A stretch of DNA of 64,000 bases from NCBI RefSeq assembly GCF_905163445.1, contig NC_053190.1:12836501-12900500 (forward strand), written 5' to 3'. Of the stretch, positions 30,401 through 44,800 are shown piece after piece (position 1 is the stretch's first letter; the number at the start of each line of letters is the position of its first letter). Made by a program: the position numbers and the translations under genes. Source of the DNA: Pararge aegeria (lineage: Eukaryota; Arthropoda; Insecta; Lepidoptera; Nymphalidae). The notes below the pieces were generated by a model. That model was not told where the DNA came from and did not search any database. It saw only the letters and a list, made by a program, of their open reading frames with translations.

Positions 30401-32814
30401 GATTCATCAGAAATGCGTCCAGTTAGCATAGAAACGCGGATTCCAATATCTGACATCTTAAAGTATTAAGTCGAAAAGACTAGAGCGATAAAGAAACATG
30501 AGCACCAGTAAATAGAGCTTTGATTTGAGTAATAGAGAATGAGAACAGGTTGCCCTTATTTATACACAATTGACTTGTTGTTTTAAAGGTTGACAAACAT
30601 CATAAAAACCGTTACTATCTCCATCGCACAGTCTCTTGTTTTTTTTACATATCAATGTGTCATTGGGCAATTTTTTTTTTGTTGTAGACATGAAAAATAT
30701 TCACAATATCCGACTGTTATGAAAAATATCATGAGTAATGTTGGTGCAAACTTTGATTTTAAATGTAAAATTTATTCTACAAATGCTGCTATAAAGTCAG
30801 AGGCCCTGACGTAAAAATGCAATCTTGGTTTATCATACAATATTATATAGGTATTTTTGTCATATATTTTATTTGTATTTATATGTAATATATTTCTATA
30901 TACATATATTATAGTTATATTATATAATATATATATATGTATATAAAATATATATATTATTTATATATTTGTATAATTTTAAATATTATTTATTGCACCA
31001 CCTACCTCTTTTCTATGTTTTTTTCCTTTTACGCCATTGGTTGCCTGGAAGAAATCGCTACGTAGCGATAAGGCCACCAAATTGTACTCTCTTGATATGT
31101 ATTTATATATCTGTAACTACTTTTTTTCTTTGGTGTACAATAAAAGTGTATTCATTTATTCATTCATTAAAAACTGACCTTTAAAATAATGGTAATAGAC
31201 TTACTGAAGAATACGATTTTGGTTTTACTACTTTACTATCCTTGCAAAATAAAACAAAAACAACTATAATCGCACGAACAGATAATAAGAGTAATTTAAA
31301 TTCTTTTATCGAAACATACTTAGCTTGCATGGTGTTGAAATATTCCATCTTCAGGTTATTTACATCGAGTACTAGAGATCCTCTATCATCTCTGGAAACG
31401 CATGTCTTCTAGTGTCGATAACACACACAAAATGGGGTCTAAAATTAGCAAATGCACTTCATATGTCCTTTACCCTTGCCAATTGTAGACGAACGTAATT
31501 AATCAGACTTTGATGCCTAGCATAATGTATAATTAGCTCATAAATTACCTTCACCTACGTTTCGCTTAGAAAATCCATTCGTCAAATACCAATGAGAACG
31601 TACAAAAAGGCAGATTCATTTGCGTGTTCAACTGGCATTTCGCGTACTATAGTGGTAACGAAGGCGATTCAGAGCCGCGCCGAGTTTGTATGCATTTGCA
31701 TTTCAGCCAAGCTTAGTGTTGTAACTGTCATTGAGTGCAATAGTTTTGTTGCACGCAGCTACTCGCGTTTTGAATCGACAATTTGTAAGGGGCTAGAGTC
31801 TCATGAATTAATCTTAACACAGCAACTTAAAGTAGGTACTTATTATAAAGGAGTATCAGCATCTAATCCACTATTGTTATAATTAAATCGTTACGGATTT
31901 CTAGCATAAACCTAACTTATATTATGTCCTACTGCTAAACACAGGTTAAAAATGGTTGGCTGGTATAGGTAACGATCTAATGACCATTTTAACAAACCTA
32001 GTTCGAATGCCTAATGATTTAGGCGATGTCCATGGGAATAAAACGTTTCACCAACTCTTAGGTGATTAGGTGAACGGTGAATGTATGCCTAGGCCTGATG
32101 CCTGCCTAATGACCTTATATTAGGCGTTACTTCTTAAGGCATTTCCTAGTTAGTGAAAACGGACATAAAAGTCTTAGTAAACGCCTATCATTTGCTTATG
32201 ATAACAAAGAGTAAGTATCGACGATCGTTTAACGTTGGTACTTCTCCGAAGCACGGTGAAAAGGTAAACTCACATGGCCAAATCTATTCTGTTATCGCAT
32301 CATAGTGTTGTAAACAGCGTGAACGAGAGTGTAAAAAATTTCAACATAAAAACCTTTTTAGACATGTTGAAGTGGTTAAAATTATTATGCACCCTACTGT
32401 CTGAATGCTAATGCAATTTGTGTCGTAGAAGGTGCCTAGGAACATTTTTTTTTGTCTAAACTTAAGCTACAACAGTGCTGCTGATCCGGGAGATGAATGA
32501 ATGTTTGTATGCTGTCTTTATTAGAGCTTCAGTACGCGATTTTCAGTAACCGTATGTTACCGTTACATCTTAAAGAGGTTCGGTTAGGTTAGGTTAAGAA
32601 ATGGAATATTTGTTCTTAAAAAAATATCAGAAGCTTCTAAAAACATAAAACCTGTCTTCAACAATTACCAGTGAGATGTGATCCCGAAATGGTTTTCACT
32701 CAGCATATTCACTCTGTTAAGACCCAGCTCTGATCATCCGTGAAGCCAGACGTGACGTTCTGAGAGCAGGCAGTGACCGAACAGTCAACGTAGATATTCT
32801 ATACAGTACAATTG

Positions 32815-32856
<42 letters not shown>

Positions 32857-35800
32857 CAAACAAAGAATAATACGAAGGGAAAGGAAGACTCCTACAAAGA
32901 GCCACAATGTGTTCTCCAACCTGAGGCATAGGTGTTAAGTCTTTGTGCCTGTAATTACACCGGCAACCACGTCCTTCAGACCGGAACACAGCAATGCTGC
33001 TTGGCAGCAGACAGGACATAGTGGTAATATTATCTAATGAGCTCTTGTCACAAAATGGCAGCATGATGTTTAGAATCCCTCTATTTTAATTCAAATGGCA
33101 TTTTACTAACCAATAACTTCATAGTTAACTTTACTTTGTCCTTGTTCTATATATTTTGTTAACCTAAATATGACCTAAATCATTGTTTCGATTTAACAAT
33201 AAGAGTACCTCCATTATTGAATAGTTGATATTGAAATAGTTTACTCAATATAGGTATCGGTTTTATACAATTACGTGTTAATTGATTAAAATTCAATGCA
33301 CAGAGCATTTAATTCATATTATGCTTATGACAATAATTAAATTATGTATTCAATAGCGTCACGCAAACAATAGATTGTAAAGAATACCTAACCTTACCTA
33401 ACTAATGTTATTAATTATTATACGAACTACCTTTTTATCTAATGGGCTACTTAACATACATAAAAGGGCGGACAGACGTTTTCTCTAAAGAGGCTAAAAA
33501 TAAAAAGGCGACACAAGTCAAATACTTACAAAATTACATTGTATATAACCTGTTACAGTTACAGTTTCAGTTAAAACCACGTTGACCTTTACTCAAAAGA
33601 GAGTGAAACAATAAAAATCTTAGACAAGTTACGATAACTAACCGTAAAAATGAGTAGGTTTTTTTAAGTTCTTAAAAAGTATTATATTTATTCTTAGATG
33701 TAATAAATGCGAAAGTGTGTCGGTTGTTTGTTCTGCTACACCAACGCATTCTTGCGGTTTTACCTGCGATCAATCACAAAACCAATCGTGTTGTGATTGG
33801 TCGTAAATTTGCACGCCACCGCGGACACGAGCAGGACGCGTTACTTTGATTCTGGTTTTTTATTAAAGGATAATTAGCACCAATATTCAATTATCATATT
33901 AACTTAAAATTCAAGGCTTACTTATTTTTGATTACAATTATTGTAAATTTTTATCTTGTCGTAACAATATATACAACAAAGTCCTGAATACTTTAACATA
34001 TTATCGGTCGATCTTTTTATCATAAGATTGGGGGTCCAAACAATGATAACACAATCAGCGTGGCTTATTTAAATCAAAATAAAGATAAACATGGTATGGC
34101 TCTAGCTTACCTTGTCTATCTACTTAATCCTTACTCAATTTAATTGCTGTGAAAGTGTGTTTGTTTTTTTGTTTTGTACTTTTGTTGTAACTAAGCAACC
34201 AATCAACTGAATTTTTGGCAATGAGTTAGTTAAAAGGACGAAGAGTAACTGGCGACGTTTTATCCCAGGAAAACCAACAACGGTTCCACAGCAGGTATTG
34301 GTAAAAAACCGCGGTAAACTGTTAACAAAGTAGATAACAATATTAACAATTTCACTGTGCATGAGGAACTGTCCTATTTATTAGGAATATAGAAATCCTA
34401 ATCGTTAAAGTCCGCAAACCAGCATTGTAGTAGCGAAGTGGATCAAAACTCCAATTCCCATTGTTCTATTAGAGGAACAATCAAAAAGTATTGCAATCTT
34501 TAAATTATTGTCGCTCTAAACAATAATCGACACATTACTTAGTTAACTTTCACATCAATACCGTTTTATATAATAAATTGAAGGTATCCCCTTATCAGAT
34601 TATAGTTTTTGAGCTCGTTCGAATAAAAGATATCGAGCCAATTAATTCAGAAAAGCGGAGTTTATCCAGTGTCTATCTAGCGGGAGAATTAGATTAGATA
34701 CTAATATAACTTCGGTTTCAATTTCACAGAAATCAAACAATCTAATTGAATAGAAATAATTGGAATCGTCTTTGGTTAGACTCGTTCCGTTTTCGGGGCT
34801 TTATTGAGTAAATAGGTAAGATGTATTATTTCGATTATTAGTTATTACTTTTATCATTCATATACTCTCAATACGGTCGAATAAATTGTAGCTTTTTAAT
34901 TTGTCTGATACGAGTGTTATAAATAAGAAGTTTAGTCCTACATAGGTAATATGCCCAACGCTTCTAATTGAATTTAATAATGACAACTTCACTTACTATA
35001 CTAATTTCATATCATAAAACAGAGTCTGTCTGTTTATCCGCTAACTCGTCATAAACCACGCAATTGATATTGATGCAGTTTTTTTACCAACGCATAGTAA
35101 TTTGCAAATTTGTAGTTTTTAAATTGTAAAAAGGGAAAAAACAACCGCTTAATTGGGGCCCACCTATTTCTAGGTGTCATCGGCCTTCTGAACTGGTGGT
35201 AGAGTTATTACAAAAATATAGACTGGACGTTTCAAGAGTATAAAGTAGACCTTCTTTTTTACGATCAATGAATTTAAATTTATTCAAATACATAATCATA
35301 CAAATGTTAGCACGTTCGGAGTGCTAGACATAACATTTCATAAGGATTTAACCACATGTGACGATCAATGTTGACTCAGCTGTAATCGCACGTGGTCCTG
35401 CACGTTATCGCTTCATGCCGATACCCTACCTACCTAAATACTTCGATATAAGACATCTATTTATCATAATAGATCTTCTGTCAACTCGTTCTTTACTTAT
35501 ACTGCTTTGATAATTCTTACAGCTAATAATATTTACAAGAAAAATATGACCAACTTTTTTTTGTATTTACATCATAAAATAAGGGATGCAGATTTCAACA
35601 AAATACAGAGATTGTAGAACAATGTTTTTAGTTTTACGCATAAGTTATAATATAACTTATAATATTATATATCTTATGTCTATTCGAAATATAAATAATC
35701 TGGAACCTCCAATAGGATATAGATTTTTTTCTTGCATTTTTTTTATTTCCCAATATTACGAATTAGGAACTCTATTAGAAAATTCAGAAATTTATAATTC

Positions 35801-38800
35801 CTGAAAATTTCTGAATTTTCTCCGGTGTGATCTGTTAGGAAGCTTTGGCCGTGGCTAGTTACCCTACAAAGACGTCCCGCAAATCGATTTTGTGTTCCGG
35901 TGCGATGTCGTGTAGAAACCGATTAGGAGTATGACTACCACACTCCTTAATAGGTTAACCCACTATCATCTGAAACTGCATCATCACTTGCCACTAGGTG
36001 AGTTGGCAGTTAAGGGCTAACTTGTAGTGGAATAAAAAAAATGTATGTAAAGTATTCAATAATGCCACTTCATACAAATGATCGCTTAGCAATATAGAAA
36101 TATAAATATAGCAATTCTTTTGTTACGAAATTTATTGTTGATAAAATAAAACTCAAAAATATTTCTGCACATATGAAAGAACAATAATTATATTAAAACA
36201 TTTTCAACAAGAATAAACAATACAACCATTTAAAAATGTTTGCGGTTACAGTTTGCAGATTATATTGATTAAAATTATATTGATTTATGCAAGTGAGTCA
36301 GAGTGAGCAACATGCATATATAAACGTACCTATTTACATACATACTCGTACATATTGGATGTGCAAAACAAATAAATTTCGTAAGCTGACAATGAAGACA
36401 GAGTTTGCACATGCGAACGAGTTTTAATATGTATTTTCATTTACTCGTACAAAAACCTGCTATATTTGTATATAAACCTAGCGGCTGTCTGCTACTTCGT
36501 CCGTGTTTATTGTGGGTTTTTAAAAATCCCGAAGGAACCCTTTATTTTCCCGGGATAGAATGTTTCCTATGGCGGTATCCTTATGCAAACTTTCGGCGCA
36601 ATGGATGCATGCTACATTTATGATCGGTGCAAAAGTTGAACCGAACATAGGTTACAAACAAACAAATACTGTATTATTTGGATATCATGCTCCTTCAATA
36701 TCTATATATATATAATGAAAATGGTCTTCGTTTGAGGCTCAATCACGCCTAAACCACTGATCTTATCGACATGAAACTACCACCATTCGATGCGAAATTT
36801 TTCCTAGATGGTTTATGGCTATCTATTTTTTGAATTCCAACATTCCTTCATTTTTTTATTGCTGTTTTACTTTTATGAACATTTATCCCGCTAATAAAAA
36901 CAAAAGATAAGCATTTTCTCTTGATTCTTTTGTTTTCATGGATTTCAACAGAGTGTATTAGACGGATTATGGTTTTTTACATTCAGCTAAGAATCTACTC
37001 ACGGTAGTGGAGAACGGCTGGACCAATTGGGATTTTTTTTATCTTCAGAATTGTCAGGAGAAAGTTTTGTATGTAAGAAAATTTTAAAAAAGCCCGATAA
37101 AAAGTTAAAAATTTCGATGATAATCGAAGAATTCCCATCTATATAGTCACTCACCACGAAATCTCGGGAACCATAAGACTTAGAAACGTGAAACTTGGTA
37201 GGAATATTACTTTTGCTATGTAGAGGTCAGCTATGAATAGATTTTAAGAAATTCATTCCCCAAAGGAGATTGCGGGGGCGTTAACAATGAACAATTCCCG
37301 TTTTTAAACTATAGCTCCTATAGACTTCAAATTTGGTAGGAATCTTCTGTAAGAGGTGTAGAAATAGGCTATGAACGAATTTTACGATAGCTCACCCCAC
37401 AGGGGGTTGCGGGGGTGGGTATTAACAATTAATATTTTTAATTTTTCAGCTAAAGCTCCTACAAGCTCCAAATTTTGTAGGAATTTTCTATAAGTGATGT
37501 AAAAATGATTTATGAACAAATTTTACGATATCCCACCCCAAAGAAGATTGCGGGGGCGTTAACAATGAAAATTTTCAATTTCCAAGCGATAGCTCCTATA
37601 GACTCCAAATTTAGTGAGAGTGTTCTATATGTAATATAAAAAGCGGATTTTACAATGAATCACCTCCAATAACTTCGCGGGGGTGGGTGTTAACAATAAA
37701 AAATTTCAATTTCGAAATATAGCTTCTAAAAATTCTAAATATGGTAAGAATCTTTATTATTTACATAAAGAACATCTAAAAATGGATTTCAATAAAGTCT
37801 ACTTCCGACAGGAATTGCGGGGGTGGGTGTTAAAATCTAAAATTTTTATTTCTAACCTGTAACTTCTACAGACTCCAAATTTGGTGGGGATCTTCGTGTA
37901 TGTAGGGATATTCGTGTATTTCCTTACAACAATCGTCTTTTTGGCAGCGGAGAAAAAGTCATTGAGAGGTTTCAAAAACTTAACTTTACATGTAGCTATC
38001 CAATCAACGGACTAAGACATATTACATTCATTTTACTTTTGCAGACTACATAACCGACGAATTCTTTTATTGCAGGATAGCGGAAATGTAACAGATTAAA
38101 ATGAATGCATTTTCCAAGCACATGAGATGTGGAAAAGAAATTTAGTTACTTATTCCAATAGAATTCATAAAAAACATGCACAATTAATTTTCTATAAAAA
38201 ATTGATGTCACGGAGAAAATTTTAGTTAACAGAAAATTCGTCGCACTTGAACCTAGACAGATTTCAACTTCACATATGAGACTTGCAATGACTTTAACTT
38301 AAACTTTCAATGCTCATTTCAAATTTTTTTCTTCATGTCAATTATTATTAATTTTTGGAAGAAAGGCTCGGAAATGTTATGATTGCACATTGAAAGTTAC
38401 AATGAATATTAGTGAGAAAAATCACCTGGATGAAAGATACAGGCTAAATCGATGGAATTTGGAATTTGAGTAAGTCTAAACAATATCGATGCTTACAGTT
38501 CTATCCGCGGGGCCTATTTATGTTCATACAAAAATAAAAAAAGGAGAATAATAAAAATATGAAAAAAATAAATAAAAATGAAACATAAAATGTAATTTAT
38601 TTCCTTTTTCAATTCGCCCAGCGAAGCGGGCTGGAAACGGCTAGTATTAATATATAGACAGACTATACTCTAGCCCCAGAGTAATCTCCGCTTGTGTTAT
38701 GGGTAGTAAGATAACTGATAAATATTTTTATGAATAATATACATAAATACTTATAAAATACATACATGGTCATCACAGAAACATTTTTAAGTCGTGGGAC

Positions 38801-41800
38801 TCGAACCCACGGCCTTGTACTCAGAAAACAGGGTTGCTGCCCACTGCGTCAATCGGCCGTCAAAAGTTCTAACACAAAAACACGTATTTACCTACTTTTT
38901 ACATAATATATTTACTATATATTTACTTTTATACTATAAATTTAATCAACAGACGGGCTAAAAATACCTTTTTATCGCAACTAATGCTTGTATGTCTGGG
39001 CCTGTGACTAACATAGTAGCTAGTTCGGTCATAAATAATGATAACCAGTGAATCACAGTCTACCACATATTGTGAAATCGAATAGACAAATAAATAGCAG
39101 TATTATGATACATTTGTTATATTTTTGACATTTCAACATATGAGATAACATTTTATATACTAACAACAATCGAAATATACCAACCAAACAAACTTAATAA
39201 CTGGAAGTTAGTTTTTTTTTCACTATAAGTTTGCCCTTGACTGCACCTAATGGTGATTATGCAGTCTAAGATGGTAGCGGGCTAACCTGTAAGGGAGTAT
39301 GTCAGTAATATATTTTAATCCATACTCCTAATCGGTTTCAACGCAACATCGTTCCGGAACGCTAAATCACTTAGGGGCACGTTTTTTCGGTGGTGACTAG
39401 CCACAGCTGAAGCCTCCAACCAGGCAAATGAATGGTATTCAAAAAAATATAATTAAATTAAATTAATGGTATTTTATCTGTAGCAATGTTTAAAGATTGG
39501 CAAATATCCATACTCCTAATCGGTTTCCACGCAACATCGTTCCGGAACGCTAAATCGCTTAGGGACACGTTTTTTCGATGGTGACTAGCCACGGCCGAAG
39601 CCTCCAACCAGGCAAATGAATGGTATTAAAAAAAATCTAATTAAATTAAATTAATGGTATTTTATCTGTAGCAACGTTTAAAGATTGGCAAATATTATGC
39701 TACGATTCTCCACTGTATTTTCTAAAGACTAGGTAACCTAGGTATATCCAAACAATAGGTAACAACGTAATTTCTTATCATGACTTGTAGGTGCTAGTTA
39801 ATCATCTAACTGCGTACTTCAAACACGCGATATCGGTACAATGATTTACGACCTACCTCACCAATGTGCAGAAAAGAACAATTACGACCACTACTTTTTA
39901 TACATTTTCTTGAAGTTTTCACTAAAGCGTTACATATTTCGCATTAGCTCCCTTCTGTAAGAGCATATTTTAATAACGACGTAATTCCGGGACTGTATTC
40001 GCATAATGTATCGACGTGATGTAAGTCACGTAATGTTTATTGCATAAATTGTTGCTGGGTAACGTATGATTATCATCTAATTTAGAAAAGAGCTTTTTGA
40101 AATTTCCTTTTTCTATATCTCGGTGTCTAGTTTCACCAAGTATTTCTTCAACTTCGAAGACTACGTTTTGCCCTTGACAGATAACTTATGGCTCCCAAAC
40201 ATGGTCAGCCTGAAAGTAAGAAAATTCAGAGTCACCGGGCGATCAAGATGGATGTATGATCAAACCAGGAATGTGACGATACGTAAACGAACCGAAGATA
40301 CTAGGCTAGGCAAGTTTTTACTTTTCCCCTAATGATTTTAACAGCGTAATGCGGGCTTGTTGGCGATCTTCGGAATGGGACTCTGCAAGAGTTTGAACCC
40401 TAGGGCTCGAAGAAGCGAAGGGATCGTTCCCCTGGTTGCGCCTCATGTGAGGCCGAACCTTGGCTCAGGCGACGCGACGTTTTTAGGTACGGCAGAAGTC
40501 GGGAACCTAGCTGGGCAAGTTGGAAAGCTGACTTAAAAGGTGGGGACGACTTTGTATACTGAAGGATGTTAGAAGAAGAGCCCCCCCTAGAAAAACACCA
40601 CAGCGTTGCGTCTGGAGGTTCCTGCAAAAGACATATGTCGACCCGCAGAGACCCGTTTAATTTTAATAACGTAAACGTAAATAAATCAAGAAACTCCAAA
40701 ACATTATAGACTCGATGATTGGAATTTAATGTAAGATGTTTAAGATTCTATAGGACAGGTGGTCGCACTGTTCTAGATAGGTAGGTACATTGTTCTCCAG
40801 AAAAAAAATTTGGTTGTAACTTGTAATTCTGACGTTAGTTGAGTCACAACTTAACAATGTCAAGTAACTTACTTGTCAAGATTCAGAGCTTAGTGAGTTC
40901 ATGATGTGGAAAAACACTTTTAACATTTATAAACATTCACAGTAAACTGTTTAACACTCGCAATTACTCACGAGTAGGTACGCCTTGACCTACATCAATA
41001 CACACGTTATTTATATGTCTTTTACGCGTGGACAAAGGAATTAGTTAATCGCTTATGATTTATATTGCAAACAATAAAATGAATAGCCGTGTTTAAAAAT
41101 AGAGGATTGTATCATTGTCACTTTATGATACACTATACTATAACTAGTTTTTGCTTGAGTACCTCCGGGGTACAGGTGGGATATAGATCAGAGTGCTCTT
41201 CACGTTTCATCACACACATTCACATTTCACTTTATTGAAGTTAGTAAAGTTAGTAATTCTGAATAGTTTGCCGCACATGTTTTGCAACTCCACATGTTCA
41301 AATTGTAATAGAAGTTCCGTGGCAATGTTCAGACATTCATTTAATTTCTTCTTGATAACTCAATATAATTGGCTACGTCCTTAGAAAGTAGACCAATAAC
41401 TTACTTATACTATAATTAACTGCTTGATTATAAAAAGAACTAGACTAAAATGACTTATTAGAAGCCTTGATAAAAACCCTATTGAAACGTCAAGTCTGCC
41501 TCTTTGTAGTGACTCTACCATTTGTTTGGAAGACAAACACTACGCAGAAGAAACCGGCAAGACATTCAGCAGTCGTTCTATTCAAACATTAATATTTTAA
41601 AATTAATGGACAGTCTTGCTAGAGATGAAAGTGTAAGGTTTTTACTCAGAGTTACCCACAATGCTTTCGTTATTCCTTGAAATTGTAATGATTGTCCAAT
41701 AAATATTTCGATGAAATCATAATCAAACGCAGGTCCCATTTTTGCCATCGAGATATCTAGCATTTTTATTTACCTCGGGAAAGACAACTAAATGCCGCAG

Positions 41801-44800
41801 GAAAAGGAATTACACAAATTCTACGCAGACAAAATCGCGGCAGTCGAAGTGCTAATGATATAATTTCGGTATCGTTTCAGGTAAGTACGGAGAATAATTG
41901 GTTTAAAGTCAGTAACTTATCATAATGTAATTTTGCGAATGAAACTTCCCGCTAAATATACGTTAACAGTTTAACAACAGAGTACTTAATATTTTTATTA
42001 TCACGAATTAACATAACACGATTACAATAATATGAAACTTTACACACCGAAACACCATAAAACCATGGTCATTAAATACACACAAAGCAAGTCTACCGCT
42101 ATTATCTAGTACCACTAATGATGATACTCGAATGGGTAGGTAGTAATGGTAGGAATGGTAGTAACTGACACAACAATACGGCTAACAATAAAACGTAGTC
42201 AAGATAAGTAGTTTTTCATGTTACCAAGTATTACCAAGTGTCCGTCTGGGAAAGAAATAATTGAAATATCTTTACTTTATTTCTCGTGGCTCTTGCACCC
42301 AGAGAAGACAAAAAAAGTTGAGTTAACTAGTTTTATTTTCTAGATATCTTTAATAGAAACTTGATATAGTTGAAGCGTATATTATGTATATGATATAGGT
42401 AAAATTTCGACCTGAGTGACGACAATAGTATTTATTATATTAATTGGTTACCGGTTTGAGCGTGAAACAGCAAATCGAACATCCTTTTTTTAATAGAAGT
42501 ACAGACTTAGATTAGGTTTCAATGAGACTAGAAAATCCAGCCTAAAGTGAAGCCTGAAGTACCAGTCTAGATGGTGGAGAAAACGGAACTGGAAAGGCAT
42601 TCCAGATTCAAACACAGGTTTTAACGACTCCCGATACTACTGTACTATTGAAAACTGAAGAACATTTTAACAAATCAATTCAAATCTCTATAGCAGTACT
42701 ATTAATACGTGTCATACTATCCGAACGGAAAGTTCCTTTGCAAGGGTAAATTGGGACTCGCGGTTCAAGGATTGCCATAAATCTTAATAAATATTCACCC
42801 TGGTTACTTCGAAGAATAGATTACGATTTACAAAATACCCTCATCTCTGTCTAAGTTTCTTAATACAATTTTACTGATATTCAGAATGTCTTCTCATTTG
42901 ACAGAAATCTCTATAGAAAGAAGCTTGCATCTTTGTGCCCGCCCATCTTTTTCATGTTAAGTATTATTTTTCTTTTGAAACTTAATAAATTAAAGTAAAT
43001 GAAACCCTGAATATCAATAGATCGTAAACTTGGTATCAGGTCAATCGTGAAACAGCGTTCGTTTTCTTTAGACATTTATTACAACTTATTCATTGCTATA
43101 AACAAAGCGATTGTTCGAACAATCTGCGTTAATAAAAATGTCGTTCGGTCCTTGCTCGTTGTCAACGTTTGCCAGGAGCACCTCATCAAAACCTCATCAG
43201 CATCCGGACCTATTTGCTTTAATTGAGGCAATTTTTAGATGCACTTCATGCGTGATTATATGAACCCGCTTTCTTGTAAAGTGTTTAATTTCGTTAGCGT
43301 ACGATGTAATTATGACAAAATGAACTTATAAATAAAATATAAGTTTACTTCGAAAAAGTACAATTCTACCCATATCTTGCAAAAATTGCATTAAAGTTTG
43401 AAGTAAAATATTATTATGATTTATACCCCTAACAAAGGAAATGAAAACAAGAAAGCGTTATTTAAATAGGTACATATTTATAAATACATTTCATTTTAAA
43501 CATATTACCAAAATGAAATTTAAAACACACGCTAAATACATTTTTCAGCCCAGTTTTTACAAATTAAAACACTTTTACAGCTTCAATATGGCGAAATTCG
43601 CTTCACGCGTCCTATTTCTTGGAATATGGAATCTTTGGTACGTGAGACTAATTCACGCGAGAAAATAACTTGAATACGACACAGAATTCTCGCTCAACCT
43701 TCGCAGGATAAGAAATTTGAAAATTCTCGGGAATTTTATATTCAAATATGTAGGTATAAAATTTCTCACTCGATATTTTCTTCCTTGCTGTTATGTAAGT
43801 AGAGATTTACCCACTTTGCTCTTTGTTATCAAGTCAATTATCTATACTCATAATAAAATTATAAATAACTTATTAAGTTAGTTAGATATTTACTTAACCT
43901 TTTGATAACTATGGCGCGACGTCGGCGTCAATATAGATAGCTACTCACCTAACAAACTAGGGTCACAGGTGACCATTATATTTATATAAAAATTGTCTAA
44001 ACCTCATTTCTGGTAAATTGTCTGATTGGTCTTATCCAAATTTTCGGTTATCACCTTGTAAAAAAAAGGAACAAAATACGAAATTTAAAATGTGACATCA
44101 GTGACCAGATTTCTGAGTTTTATAAAAATAATGCACTATAAACTACTATTTGTGACGTAAAAATAAAAATGCTATTTAAAAAATGAGAATGCTATTTGAG
44201 AAATGGTGTTTAAAAACGTCCTGACATGAATATGAATTATTAAGGCTCTGGACAAATAGTATACAAACATTACGTTGCCCTGGCTACCTATACTGATGAA
44301 ATTTTGAGATGGAAATTATTTAATATATCTAATTATTTCTTCAGCTTATGCTTAACCTCCCAAGACCAATCTATATTAAACAATTTCAGAATAAAAGAAA
44401 TTTCCGTTTTTTTTAGTTTTATTATTTGCAACAAGTAGTCATAGAAATCTATTCTTTGACCAATTGTTGCAAATAATAGTTTAATTATAAAAAAAAACAT
44501 TTTTTTTTTCATTATTACTTTTTTTCATCGACCACAGATCGACATCACGACAAACGACACTCAAATGTAAATCTAGCATAATATTCATTTTCTTAAAATG
44601 CACTCTTTGCCACAATAAAGTAAAATACCACCGTGAAGCTTTCAGACAATGGCAAACATTCAGCAAAACGTAACGCTACCATTTAAATAAATGTATTGAG
44701 CACCGCAAATACCATAGCAGACATATTGTTTGTGAGGGTGGCGCCAGGGTTGGCACAAACCATTATTAATTGTTATTTATATGGTTCATTATATATTTAT

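Noticed and set aside
32000..32130. Interstitial telomere repeat
   Set aside because: The TTAGG words are scattered and in both orientations, not in tandem.
37180..37890. A CRISPR-like or satellite array
   Set aside because: The units are about 135 bp, diverged throughout, without constant repeats and unique spacers, and lie inside a Helitron in an animal genome.
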